From positions 3,207,964-3,271,963 of the forward strand of contig JAESIW010000020.1 of the NCBI GenBank assembly GCA_016802295.1: a stretch of DNA of 64,000 nucleotides. Direction: 5' to 3'. The notes beneath the pieces are model-generated. The model searched no databases. It was not told the DNA's origin and saw only the letters and a program-made list of their open reading frames with translations. This document shows, one piece after another, positions 49,700 to 60,302 of the stretch. Each line of letters opens with the position of its first letter. Positions within the stretch are counted from its first letter, which is position 1. Position numbers and translations under genes: made by a program. This DNA comes from Brachionus rotundiformis (lineage: Eukaryota > Rotifera > Eurotatoria > Ploima > Brachionidae).

Positions 49700-50262
49700 T
49701 TAATGTGGTAGATCGGGTCCATTGTCAACCTTACGAGGGGTTTTGTATTCTTTGAGCATTTTTTGCATGAACTTAACCGGAAATTTGCTCTGTTTTTCGC
49801 TGACATTAAATATTCCTTTTTTGGCTTGCTCGTCAGCTAATTTTACATCATTCTTTAATATTTTTAGAATAAAATTTTAATTAAATCAATTAATATACAA
49901 AATACAGTATATTTTTGAAAGCAGTCTGTAAAATCCTTGATCTCCGAGCCACAAGGTGCTTCATTGTACTCATTGAGCTTCAAACAATTGATCATTACGT
50001 TCATATGATCAATGCATGGATATTCTGAGGAAAGTTTAAAGATATAACTACAAAACTTTGTAGATTAAATCTTACCAGGTTTTAAGCTAGATCCTTTTCC
50101 CGAGATATTGTCCTTTAAAACCATTGGCAAAACAAGTTTGAATTGTTTGTGTGTGATCAATTCATTTACAGAACCATATGGAGCTCGGACTGAAGCACCG
50201 TTCGGGTTCGAACATTTTAATTTTTTCAGATATTTTGAATAAGAACTCTTTATATATTTCAT
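49700..50262 (-). CDS. CHCHD1: mitochondrial ribosomal protein mS37 (CHCHD1)
   Basis: Three exons on the minus strand (50262-50076, 50024-49906, 49852-49700) give 152 codons with GT-AG introns. The second exon carries a CHCH unit of twin CX9C motifs: 'C-IDHMNVMIN-C' and 'C-GSEIKDFTD-C'. The C-terminus ('KFPVKFMQKMLKEYKTP') and a basic, proline/glycine-containing N-terminus ('ISGKGSSLKPGK') match the layout of CHCHD1/MRPS37, a small-subunit mitoribosome protein folded through the Mia40 disulphide relay. Human CHCHD1 has 118 residues; the extra length is at the N-terminus. Its stop lies 29 bp from the stop of the convergent phosphatase-like gene. Confidence 0.82.
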
Positions 50263-50579
50263 TTTTTGCTTAAAATATTGACTTGCTTTAATTTAAATTT
50301 ATTTAATTTATAAATAATTATATGCAAGCATCAGTTTTTTTATTAAAAAAAGATTCAAAACCATCTTACCAAGTTGTTAATATTTTTTTAAGAATGAAAA
50401 AATTAAATAAATGTTATTGACTAGTAGGCAAAAATATCAAAAATCAAAATATCTTGAAAATTTTGCCAGAAAGATAAAATTTAATATTTGTATTAAGAAT
50501 TGATGATAAATAGCTGTATGATCTTACGATCTATGTTAATGACTAGTCAAAAAAGTGGCTGATGAGACTGAACACATTA
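50263..50579. other. AT-rich DNA upstream of mS37
   Basis: No gene is seen. It presumably holds the mS37 promoter. Confidence 0.4.
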
Positions 50580-50860
50580 AAATTAAAAGTGATCCATATA
50601 GGCAAAAATAAGCCAAAAACACAAAATGCCAGACAATAGCTGCAACGAAATAGTTAATATTACAGAAACTACAAGTGGAAAAGATCTTGGAATTTTTATC
50701 ACAAATGACCTCAAGCTGTCACAACAAGTCGTCAAAGCTACCAACACTGGCAATTTATACTCAGCAAAAATTTGGACTAAACTTTTGACCAAATCTGGCA
50801 TTCGCTAGCTACGCTTGGAATACTATTACTAATACTAAATAATACCTAATATTTTAAGTA
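50580..50860 (+). mobile_element. short non-LTR retroelement fragment
   Basis: The frame 50626-50808 reads 'TSGKDLGIFITNDLKLSQQV', resembling the 'DLGV-x-D-x-LK-F/W' segment after the palm domain of CR1/Jockey reverse transcriptases. It then runs straight into 'TKSGIR', stop, and an ATACTATTACTAATACTAA tail. An internal deletion appears to have joined the DLG segment to the 3' end. Confidence 0.55.
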
Positions 50861-52166
50861 ATAAGTCATTTTACCTTTCACTAGATTAAAATATAATGTA
50901 ATAATTACTGTCCTTTATATTTATTGAAAAATAGATATTAGTTGAAATCTTTTTATCTAAAACTATGAAAAATGAACTCTTGTTTCCTGAAAAAGCTGAT
51001 ATTTATTTATTTAAAGTAATTTAATTAATAAAAAGACATTTCCTTATTAAAATATCTTCCGTTCATTCATCAAATATTTAATTAAATAGTAAAATATTAG
51101 GCTTGCTTTGATATTTAAGTATTATTGGTATATGTTTTGGTCGTGAAAGATTTATTTACCATTCTTTTATTCAACTTTTTTGAGTACAAATTACATAAAA
51201 TTGACTATAAATAAAAAATCTTAACACAATTTAAGTTATTTAGATTTGCATAAATAACTCAAAGGCCTATAAACCATTGTATTAGTCTTAAAAAACTAAA
51301 AATATGTTCAAATTAACTTTGCTTGGACATTTTAATAAAAAAATGGTTGCTCGACCATGTTTTTTGTACTATTAGTTTATGCTGCGACATCTAAAATGTT
51401 AGCAGCGTGAAGCTGTAGCTGTAGTTTTTATTCTGAATAATAAAACTGATATCTGTCATGGAAAAAAATAGTCATTCAATTGATTCGTTTGAGCCAAGCT
51501 TGGTAAAAAACCGAACATTTACAGACAATTACTTAATGACAATGCAATAAATGTTGGACTTTGGCTACGATTCACAGATTAAAAATCTTAATTCATCTGG
51601 CGTATTCATCAGCTTGACTCTTATTTAATGAAGAAAGGTATGCTAACACAGATAGTATCAAAAGCTTATACATTAAAAGACATCAATATACTCGAATAAG
51701 ATTATTAAATAATTATTAAGAAAAAATTTGAAAATATATTGGAAGTTCAAAAAAAATTATACTATAAGATAATTCAATTTTTTAAAAATAATTAGAATAA
51801 TTTAGTCGAGGTGGTGGTGAAATAATTTTAGAAACGTTTTAAAGTTTAATTAAATTAAAAATTTAATTAGAGTAAAGTATGTCTTATAGGGATCAAAATT
51901 AAGTTCTGAGCCAAATAAAAAGTCTCTTAACAACTCAAAATAATTTTCATTTTTGATAGAAAGATTGCAAATAATTTAAAAAGCAAAAAAATATTAATTT
52001 TAGAATGGTAATACGAAAATTTCTATAAAATTCATACATTAGATTTTTAATATGAATGTAAAGCATTTATTTAAAAATTCTGACAAATTTTTACTTTTAG
52101 ATACACCTATTTGTAATATTTCATTCAAATTTAAACTTGATATAAAAAGTTGCCTATTTACAAAAA
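50861..52166. other. AT-rich intergenic DNA
   Basis: No gene is recognised. The frame at 52052-52240 overlaps the TOM70 start in another frame and is spurious. The proximal TOM70 promoter lies at the right end. Confidence 0.45.
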
Positions 52167-54807
52167 ATGCATTCCAAGCTCTTATCATCAGGCAATCTAA
52201 TAGCCAAGTCGCCAAGTCTTTCTCTTGTTCGGACAGATGAAAGCTCTAAATTTGAGTTTAAACTGTGGCATATTGGCGTGATACTTGGAGTGCCATCAGC
52301 TGCCATTCTCAGCTATTTGCTTTATAGAAAATTCAGGCAACAATCAAGCTCAAAACAGCCAAAAACTTCTGTAACAGAGCCTGAATCTGGCCAAAAGGCT
52401 GTCGAAAAAAATGAAAATAAAAAGCCTAGAACCCCACTCGAAATCGCAGTTGACAAAAAAAACCAAGGCAACAAACATTTTCAAAGCAAAGAGTTTGACA
52501 AAGCTGTAGAGTGCTACACTGACGCTATTTTAAGCTGTCCCCAAGACGATGTAAACGAATTGCCTAAATTCTATCAAAATCGAGCTGCTGCATTCGAGAA
52601 TTTAGTACTAAACTAAATTTAAATCTTTTTTTTTTAATTAATTTTATTCAATTTAAATAAAGAAAAAATATGATAAAGTGGTTGAGGACTGTTCGAGTGC
52701 TTTGAATTTGGACCCTAATTATGAAAAAGCTCTGAGCCGAAGAGCCAAGGCGTACGAATGTTTGGACAAATTGCATGAAGCATTCGAAGATTTGACCTCT
52801 TTGTGCATACTGCAAAAATTCTCAGCTTCATCCATGGCTGTAGCTGATAAAATGGTCAAAAAAATTGGTGAAAGAATGGCGGCCGAGATTTTCAGAGTAT
52901 GCCTTAAATTATTTAAGTCTTAACTTGGGCTTGATTGCTCTTTCTTTTATTTTTATCTGGTTATAATAGGCATATATCAAATTATGACTTAGAAAGTTAA
53001 ATATCCCTTGAATATCTTAAAAGTTTTAATTAAATAAATTTTAAAAATTTTGCATCTTGAATGGATAACTTGGTCAATTGAGTGGATTTTTCTATAAAAG
53101 CTATTATCTGAAGAAAAAATATTTTTTGTCTTTTGTTGTAGAAGAAGTAGTTGTAAAATTGCCGCGATACCAAACGTGTAGAGTGTCTGAACTAATCACT
53201 GCCATTAAATAGAGTGGATATGTAGCAGCCTATTCAATTGAACCTATCTGAAGTAGCTTTTAAACACCAGTTAACTTAGATTTTACCACATTTTCTGGCA
53301 ACTTAATTTAGTGCCAAAATACTGTTTTAGATAAAGGCATGTCGAGCGCTCACTGTAGCTTCAAAATCATTTCTTAAAATTTCATATATAAATAAACTTT
53401 AAACAAAAATTAACTTAAATAAGCTTAAATCAATCAAAACTTTGTGAAAAATTTACTTGGTTTTAACTTACTAGAAAGAATCATTAATTATTAATAAATT
53501 CTTCCATTTTGCCAAGTGGTTAATAAATTAGGTTTGTTTCCAACTTAATAAAATCTTGCTTAAAAAAAGAAAATTTATTTTCTATATTATTTATCAAATT
53601 AAAATTTTTTTAAGACTAGAACTGGTTTGCCAATATCACAGCATTTTGTGAACAACTTTTTTGTTGGCCTAAACAATGACCTAATATTCAAAAATGCTGA
53701 ATTTTATGAAAAAGTAAAAGAAAACGAAAACAGGTTTGAAAAAATTTATTAATTAGTGACCAATTTTGATTAGTTTCCAAAAGCATAATGAAACTGGCCA
53801 TAGATGAGTTTAATAGCGGCGACTATTCGGGATGCATTGAAACTTGTACAAAAGAGATCCAAGAGGCCAAGCAGTTTGTTCTGGAAGCTAAAAATCTACG
53901 CGGATCGTTGTACATGCTCAAGTGCCAGTACAAAGAAGCCCGATCGGATTTTGACGATATTCTAAAGGACGATAGCGCCTCGAATCGCCTTAAATCCAAC
54001 ACATACATAAAACTAACTGCATTAAATCTTCAAAATGCGGAGGAAAAAGAAGCTTTTGAAAATTACGACAAAGCAATTCAAATTGATCCAAACAATGAGG
54101 ACATTTACTGCAATAGAGCTCAGGTTTTTGCCATGAAAGGTCGTTTTGAGGAGTCGTTCAAAGACTTTGACAAATGTTTGGAATTGAAAAGTGATCACAA
54201 AATAGCCAAAATTCAGAAGGCATTTTTCGAATTTAGGCAGTTCTTTGCTCAATTGTCCATGTATGCTCAGGCTATTCAATCGCCTAATCTAATTCAGGAA
54301 TCAAAAGAGCTCAAAAATGAGACAAACAAGCTGGAAAACTTGCTAAAAGAATTTTCGGATGTACCAGAAGCCTATAACTTGTATGCACAAATTCTCAGTG
54401 AGCAGGAACAGTACGAAAAAGCTGAGAACTATTACAAGCTAGCTTTGGATAAAGATCCAGACAATGCAGCACTAATGGTTCAACGAGCTCTGAACATAAT
54501 GACCTGGACTAATAATTTTGAAGAGTCGATTACAATGTTGAATCAAGCCATCGAAACTGACCAAACTTGTGAATTTGCATTGGAAACTTTGGCTACTATT
54601 GAAATTCAAAGAGGAAATTTGCCAAGGGCAGTTGAGCTTTTCGAAAAAGCCATCCAGCTTACAAGAAGCGAAGAGTCAATGACTAATTTGTGTTGTATGT
54701 TGGTTGGTGCTAAGACTCAGTTCAAAGTTCTTAACCAATTGAGCAAGAATCCGACCGCTAATTTAGATATTCTTAACAAAATAAATCAAAATAAAGGATT
54801 TTATTAA
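52167..54807 (+). CDS. TOMM70: TOM70, mitochondrial import receptor with TPR repeats
   Basis: Four exons (52167-52604, 52663-52896, 53615-53733, 53784-54807) give 604 codons, close to the ~608 of human TOM70. A transmembrane anchor lies at about residues 35-53 ('IGVILGVPSAAILSYLLYRK') and is followed by a charged linker. The first TPR block starts at 'AVDKKNQGNKHFQSKEFDKA', the clamp that binds Hsp70/Hsp90 tails. More TPRs follow in the last exon ('YDKAIQIDPNNEDIYCNRAQ', 'YYKLALDKDPDNAALMVQRA', 'ETLATIEIQRGNLPRAVELF'). The protein sits in the mitochondrial outer membrane and receives carrier-type preproteins. The second intron (718 nt) is long because of a retroelement relic. Exon 4 must start at the CCAAAAG acceptor (53783) rather than the nearer TTAG to keep the frame. 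Confidence 0.93.
53140..53370 (-). mobile_element. retroelement 3'-end fragment in a TOM70 intron
   Basis: This stretch resembles 40610-40780 along its length, in the same orientation: shared words include 'ACTTAGAT-TTA-CACATTTTCT-G-AACTTA', 'CCTATCT-AA' and 'GTCTAGCGCTCA/GTCGAGCGCTCA'. It begins with a GAAGAAGTAGTTGTAAAATTGC tail side and shows no coding potential. It corresponds to the untranslated 3' part plus the last codons of the element. Confidence 0.65.
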
Positions 54808-56922
54808 GAAATTTTTTTTGAAAATTTTGAAAATTTTTTGAATTTTTTTTTGTTATTCAAGTTATTCTTTTAGATCAAAGTATTAATTTTAGTAAATGAT
54901 AGCTTTAATCTTATTTTTTTCTCAATCCTTATTTTATAAATTGGATTATACTGTTAAATCCTTTGGAAAAATGTGATTTCAAAAGATCAAATGTACAGAA
55001 AAGCAGAAATATATTTTTTCGAATGATCTTGTGCCAATACACTAAAGGATTTTGCATCAAGATTAAGGCTACAATTCAATTAAACCAACGGGAATTAGAA
55101 ATAAATTGGACTAAGAGAAAGATCATGTACATCACATGAAAACATTAAGTGGCTAGACCAAAGAGTGCTTTGCCAGACTCCGACCAGCATGGAGCGAGAC
55201 AGATACAGCAAAGACGTACAATTGAGTAATTATTCGCTGTGATGTAGCAAAGCCAATTTTAGGACAATTGAGTCTTAGTCTGACAAAAAGAATTTGAATA
55301 TCTCTCACACTGAATGGTTCTTTTAGTACATTGGCCTAAAACATTGCCAAAACCTGATCTATTATTTTATTTAGTAATATAAAAGTTAGAATTAAAATAA
55401 ATTGAATATTAACTTTAAAATTAATGAACGATTAATATTCATAGTTTCGATTTGAATAAAATATTAAATATTAAAAGGGATAATTTAGAATGAAATAGAA
55501 GATTAATTTCATAACGTAACATGCATCAAGATCGGAAGGTTGTGACGGTTTGTGATTATTTAGAATGGATGAGGAACATTCACCAAACAGAGCCCTGCAA
55601 TGGATACTTCAATGGCTTTTATGAAAATATATTCCATTCTCTTGCCACCCTATGCACAAACATTTTTCATTTTTCACCATTTTTTGCTCCTTCTAATTAT
55701 TTCAAATTTCCTTATCATATCTCTTCATATATGATAACGATAAAATTAAAATTAGATGGTTAAATTGTCATGCAATACAATTTTAAGGTATAAAATTTAA
55801 ATGACTCATTAGTTTTGGCATTATACCAATTCTTTGAAAGTAAAATTTGGGACTTTATCTGAGAACATGCCATATTCACATGAAATATTTTTGAAAATAT
55901 ATAACTTTTCATGACTTCCTATTCAGGCTTATTTTAAAACTGTCATTTTATTCCCTACTTAAGCTAGTTCTTTATGAATTAATGTTTATTTATCATATAT
56001 AAATATAATATATAAACTTATATCCATAATTATCCTAAAAACCTTAGTTTAATTGGTGTAAATTATTATATTTCTTCATGGTAGGACTATAAAAAAGCTA
56101 TTTTTTGAATTAATCACTTGACTAGGATTCAAAATCTTATATATATTTTAACTTTATCATTCCATTTTAAAAACATAATTTTAGCCGAAATTCAAGGAAT
56201 GTTAAATCCAGACTAAATCATTTCTGACACTACTTTTCAAAGATTTTATTAATGTTTTTGGATAATTTTTATTAACTTGCCGTACAATTCATATTTTAAA
56301 AACAATTGAAAAAATTAATTAAACTGTAATGCTCCAGGGAAAATAATAGTTTTTTTTAAATTAAGAATTAAATTTTAGTAACAAATTATTCTTATTGTTA
56401 AAAATTTACTACTCCAAATAATAACAATTTTTGTTTTTTTGCTTAATTAAATAAACCTAAATTTAAAGTATTTATTTAATCAAGATTCAAAAAAAAATAA
56501 TTACCAATCTAGTAATCAAAATAATTAAGCAAATTTTTTTTAATAAGTAAAATAAATTCAAAATCAAGGATACAAAGCTTTCCATTCGAATGTAATACAG
56601 AAATTGAGTTTCTCTACACAAATCAGCATAATAAATTGAAAATATTAGCTAATTATTGATTTTTTTGACATAAAATTATAAAAATTTTTATATTTACAAA
56701 TAAAATTTAAACATTGATAGAATTTTATCATGAGAAATCAGACTTTTAATTCACGTCCGATTTATCTGAACTCATCAAATCCGGACAGAATTTAATTTAA
56801 AGCCTATCATTAAATCTCCATGGTAACAATTAATGGCGGTTATTAAATACCTTACCAAAAATTTCAACTTTCTAATTGTTTAATTAAAATTATATATTAA
56901 ATTTTTGTAAGATTTTAGAGAG
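54808..56922. other. intergenic DNA with possible mobile-element debris
   Basis: No gene is supported. A less AT-rich patch at 55020-55340 (TGCCAGACTCCGACCAGCATGG) could be mobile-element debris, but I cannot place it. The 80-codon frame at 55521-55763 starts with a non-repetitive segment ('VVTVCDYLEWMRNIHQTEPC') but ends in low-complexity sequence and has no recognised family. Confidence 0.45.
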
Positions 56923-57767
56923 ATGTCAAAAAAAAACTCATCATCTGATCGGGACAGTTATAAAGACAGTGTACAGAGCAGAAAAAAAACCGGCATTGTT
57001 TCTTTCTATCAAAGTGTAAATACCAAGTCAAGCATATCGGAAGTTACAGAAAAAGACCTCTTGGAAAAGATCCAGAGAGGAATTGCGATCACACCTGATG
57101 ACATAATCAAACTTAAAGAGCCAACAAAGAGTAAAATAAGAAAAATTAAATTTTTCTAAAATAACATTTTATTTAAGATTATCTATGTAAAATAACTGAT
57201 AATGTTTATGAAATAGATTTTGTTCATTTTAAAATTCGAGATATGGCAAAAAATGTAACTTTATTTGAAGTGCTTAAGGCTGAAACAGATAAAAACATTG
57301 ATTTGTCTCTACTTGATGATGATTCGCGATTTATTCGCTACAAATTCAACGAGTCTTTTTTGAAATTGAAAAATATTGGCGCTACGTAAGAAATTTATAA
57401 AATATTAAATGATTTTTTTTAATTTATTTTTAAGAGTCGAGTTCACAGTAGGTCCGAAACCAGTCAAGAATTTTCTTATGATTGAGCGACACTTTTTCAA
57501 AGACAAACTCATAAAGAGCTTTGATTTTAAATTTGGGTTTTGTTTGCCAGAGAGTCGGAACAGCATTGAGCACATATATGAGATGCCAAAATTATCAGAT
57601 ACTGAAAGTGAGATTTATTCAACAAAATTATAAAGTTTTAGTTTAATTTTGTTAATTAAGTTAAAGAAATGATCGCAAATCCTTTCATGACCAAGTCAGA
57701 TACATTTTATTTTGTAGATGATAAGCTGGTAATGCACAACAAAGCTGAATATGCTTATAATTATTGA
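56923..57767 (+). CDS. UNC119: UNC119, lipid-binding chaperone
   Basis: Four exons (56923-57130, 57178-57385, 57435-57607, 57661-57767) give 231 codons (human 240). After a serine/lysine-rich, poorly conserved N-terminus, the PDE6D-like beta-sandwich begins with 'IAITPDDIIKL' and runs through 'YEIDFVHFKIRDM', 'RFIRYKFNESFLKLKNIGAT', 'VEFTVGPKPVKNFLMIERHF', 'KSFDFKFGFCLPES' and 'SDTFYFVDDKLVMHNKAEYA'. UNC119 binds N-myristoylated proteins such as G-protein alpha subunits and delivers them to cilia and membranes, with release by ARL3. The conserved core is complete. The start is the first Met after an AT-rich leader. Confidence 0.95.
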
Positions 57768-58071
57768 ATTTTTTGTTTAAAAATTTTCTAAGATTTTATG
57801 TTTGTTTTCAGTTTAAATAAATTTTTAAGTGTAAAATTATTTGATCAATAAATAAAAAAAATTAAGAATACCGTTTATCAAAGCCTTCAGAACAAAAATA
57901 AAATTAGTGTTTTATTTATGGTCTAATTAGGAATAATAGTTATAATAAATTTTTAATAAAATAACATTTTGACATTTATTCCTTAATAATAAATAATTAA
58001 TTTTCTTTCGATTATTTAAAATCTGTTGAAGCTGATTTTAACCAAGACAAATTAACTAAGGATAGAAGCAA
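57768..58071. other. intergenic DNA between UNC119 and tRNA-Arg
   Basis: AT-rich, about 300 bp. It presumably contains the UNC119 polyadenylation site (AATAAA near 57818 and 57848). Nothing else is seen. Confidence 0.4.
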
Positions 58072-58144
58072 GGGTCTGTGGCGCAATGGATAACGCGTCT
58101 GACTACGAATCAGGAGATTGCAGGTTCGAGTCCTGCCAGACTCG
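58072..58144 (+). tRNA. tRNA-Arg (ACG)
   Basis: The cloverleaf has acceptor GGGTCTG/CAGACTC, D-arm GGCGCAATGGATAACGC, anticodon loop CTACGAA reading ACG (read as ICG) closed by TCTGA/TCAGG, and T-arm GCAGGTTCGAGTCCTGC. The discriminator is G, and seven T residues at 58147-58153 form a Pol III terminator. No intron is present. Internal A and B boxes are near consensus (TGGCGCAATGG, GGTTCGAGTCC). Confidence 0.96.
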
Positions 58145-58146
58145 GA

Positions 58147-58153
58147 TTTTTTT
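58147..58153 (+). terminator. Pol III terminator of tRNA-Arg
   Basis: A run of seven T residues begins 3 nt after the discriminator base of tRNA-Arg, the usual Pol III stop signal. Confidence 0.8.
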
Positions 58154-58278
58154 ACCTCACTTTTAAAACCTAGCTATTATCTAACTAAAATAAACTTTAA
58201 TAATATATTTTCATTTTTCGTAATCTTTTGTAAAAAAAAATTTTTATTTAATTAAAAAATAAAAAATCTTTCTAAAAA

Positions 58279-59142
58279 TTATTTATTATAAATATTTTCT
58301 CTTATATATTTTCCGTTTTCCAGAGCTCGTCCAATAGACATATTAAGCTGGTCAATTTTTAGACAAAATCCACCGAGTTTTCGGATCAAGCATATTTTTT
58401 GAGAATCAATTGAACAAATTAATAAAAAAGTTTTCATAAAATCTTCTTCTTGTTTATTTGGATCAGTTAAAAGAATGTTGTCCTCAATGGCAAACAAAGT
58501 AGTCAATACTGGTTCATTATGCAACACCAAGTTTCTATATTCCAAGGGATATTTGACAACTGGCTTATCTTCATCTTCGTTAAAGTCAATTTGGTACAAT
58601 TTCAAATTCTTCAAAGCGGTGACCATTGCCACACAGCATGCATCTTGAACATTACCATCATTATTAAGGCATATTAAATCAACAAAAAGCGCCCAGGCTA
58701 GCTTTCCTTCTTTAATGCAGAGTTCTTCTTCGTCAATGCACTTGGACTCGGTAAGAATATCCAGCATTAGCTGACTGAGCATTGCTTGAGTTTGCTCTAT
58801 GGAAGATGATGACACACTTGATTGAGAAAACGAGCCAGATTGAGTACTAGATTTGAAATTTTTGGACGAGCACAAAGCTGGAACTTCTACATTGCATATA
58901 ATGTATCCCTTATTAGGTCTGTCTTCTTTTGGTCTACAGATGCGTGCGTTTATTCCACAAATCACGTTTGTGGATCCAAGTTTAACAAGTGACGAACCAT
59001 TGACTGTGTTGATACAATTAGCTGTGACATTGCATGGCCTAATGTCGCTCAAACGCCGATTGTCTGGCCGACAATTTTCCTTGATAAATTTTAGATAGTA
59101 TTCATACGGTTCGGTAGCTTTGTTTATATCGATATCTTGCAT
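58279..59142 (-). CDS. EXOSC8: EXOSC8/RRP43, RNA exosome core subunit
   Basis: An intronless gene of 287 codons (human 276). It opens 'KATEPYEYYLKFIKENCRPD', the RRP43 start, and continues with 'VNGSSLVKLGSTNVICG', 'KGYIICNVEVPALCSS', 'CIKEGKLAWALFVDLICLNN' and 'DACCVAMVTALKNLKLYQI'. This is an RNase PH-fold subunit of the hexameric exosome ring; animal ring subunits are catalytically inactive and form the RNA channel. A serine/glutamine-rich insert (about residues 97-117) accounts for the extra length. It converges on UNC119 with the tRNA-Arg gene between them. The choice of EXOSC8 over the related EXOSC7 rests on the N-terminus and the 'PALCSS' segment. Confidence 0.92.
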   Translation of the reverse strand: MQDIDINKATEPYEYYLKFIKENCRPDNRRLSDIRPCNVTANCINTVNGSSLVKLGSTNVICGINARICRPKEDRPNKGYIICNVEVPALCSSKNFKSSTQSGSFSQSSVSSSSIEQTQAMLSQLMLDILTESKCIDEEELCIKEGKLAWALFVDLICLNNDGNVQDACCVAMVTALKNLKLYQIDFNEDEDKPVVKYPLEYRNLVLHNEPVLTTLFAIEDNILLTDPNKQEEDFMKTFLLICSIDSQKICLIRKLGGFCLKIDQLNMSIGRALENGKYIRENIYNK

Positions 59143-59479
59143 TTTTTTTTAATTAAAAAAAATTTCAAATTTTTTTTATTTTTAATAAATGTTGTATTTA
59201 AAGAGCAATAATAAATTTACAAAAATTTTATATATTTTTCTAACTGTATTCTATAACTAGTTTATAATTTTAAAGGTTGTTAATATTTTATTGTCTTATC
59301 TTTTATTAAATTTTGGATTTATTTCAAAGATGAAAAATTTTCAGAATAAAATAAATAAAATATTTTTGAAGATTTAAATTAGATAATTGTATAATATTTT
59401 GATTTTATTAATGTTTTTAAATACTAGCGCCAAAAAACTCCTTTCTCGAAAAGAGGTTTGGTAACCAAAGGCATATTGC
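59143..59479. other. AT-rich DNA upstream of EXOSC8
   Basis: No gene is seen. It holds the promoter side of EXOSC8 (minus) and the left flank of a retroelement relic. Confidence 0.4.
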
Positions 59480-60200
59480 GCTTTGTACTTATTGACATTA
59501 GAGGTTTATCTCTTTCATTATTTCAGCTCTTATGATCAATTGGTTAAAACCTTTATTGTTTAAGAATTTATTTCTATCACTTAGAATAGTGCTACTCTTG
59601 AAATTTTATCTTGTTTAGAAACTAAGTTTAATTCTTTTTGTTTTCTTTTCGCATTTTTTAATGTGGTTTCTTTACTACGACAGTTTTCCAGAGAAAGAGC
59701 AATTGATAACAAGCTCACTTTTTTGCAACACGTATTAAACTTAAGAAATTCAATTAATAAACGGCTTTATGCTATAAGAAGATTATTTTACTTATCGCAC
59801 TAAGTCAAGTTCCAGTTCTTCAAATCATTTATCATGCCGTTCTTTGACTATTGTCTTTCATTATCAATATATTTTACTAAAAGATCAATTCAAAAATTAG
59901 CTAATTCTTATTAATATTGTGTTCAAAGATTATTAAATTTTCGTCCAAATATTCATGACAATGATGATTTTAACACTTTAAATATCGAGTTGAATAAATT
60001 AAACATCGACTGATTTTAGCATAGGACGTCTTGCTCATTTTGTACATAAAATTGTAAATTAAAAAATATTGCCTGAAGACTTAAGTGAAGTTTTAATCAG
60101 CAACCGCTCGAAAAATATTGATCACAATCTAAGAAATTCAAATGACTTTCAATGAATTCAAAAAAGGAAAAAACCAATTGATGAAGAAATCGAAGAAGTT
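59480..60200 (+). mobile_element. decayed non-LTR retrotransposon, C-terminal RT region
   Basis: In broken frames the plus strand reads 'NKRLYAIRRLFYLS', 'FQFFKSFIMPFFDYC', 'RLLNFRPNIHDNDDFNTLNI' and 'LPEDLSEVLISNRSKNIDHN', a typical order for the end of a LINE reverse-transcriptase protein. It appears to be a second copy of the family seen on the minus strand at 6.7-7.4 kb. Many stops show that it is old. The left edge is approximate. Confidence 0.65.
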
Positions 60201-60302
60201 GAGCAAAGTAAATTTTTGAAGTACACGTACTAGCAGTAACAAAACTTTAAAAAAGGTTAGTTTTTTTATTATTTTAACAAAACTAATTTCTGTATAAGAA
60301 AC

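Noticed and set aside
52052..52240. Alternative N-terminus for TOM70
   Set aside because: It is in a different frame from the anchor and TPR region; the start at 52167 gives a standard anchor and the family's usual length.
55521..55763. 80-codon plus-strand frame
   Set aside because: The second half is A/T-driven low complexity, there is no recognised motif, and there are no convincing flanking splice sites. Kept only as a note in the intergenic entry.
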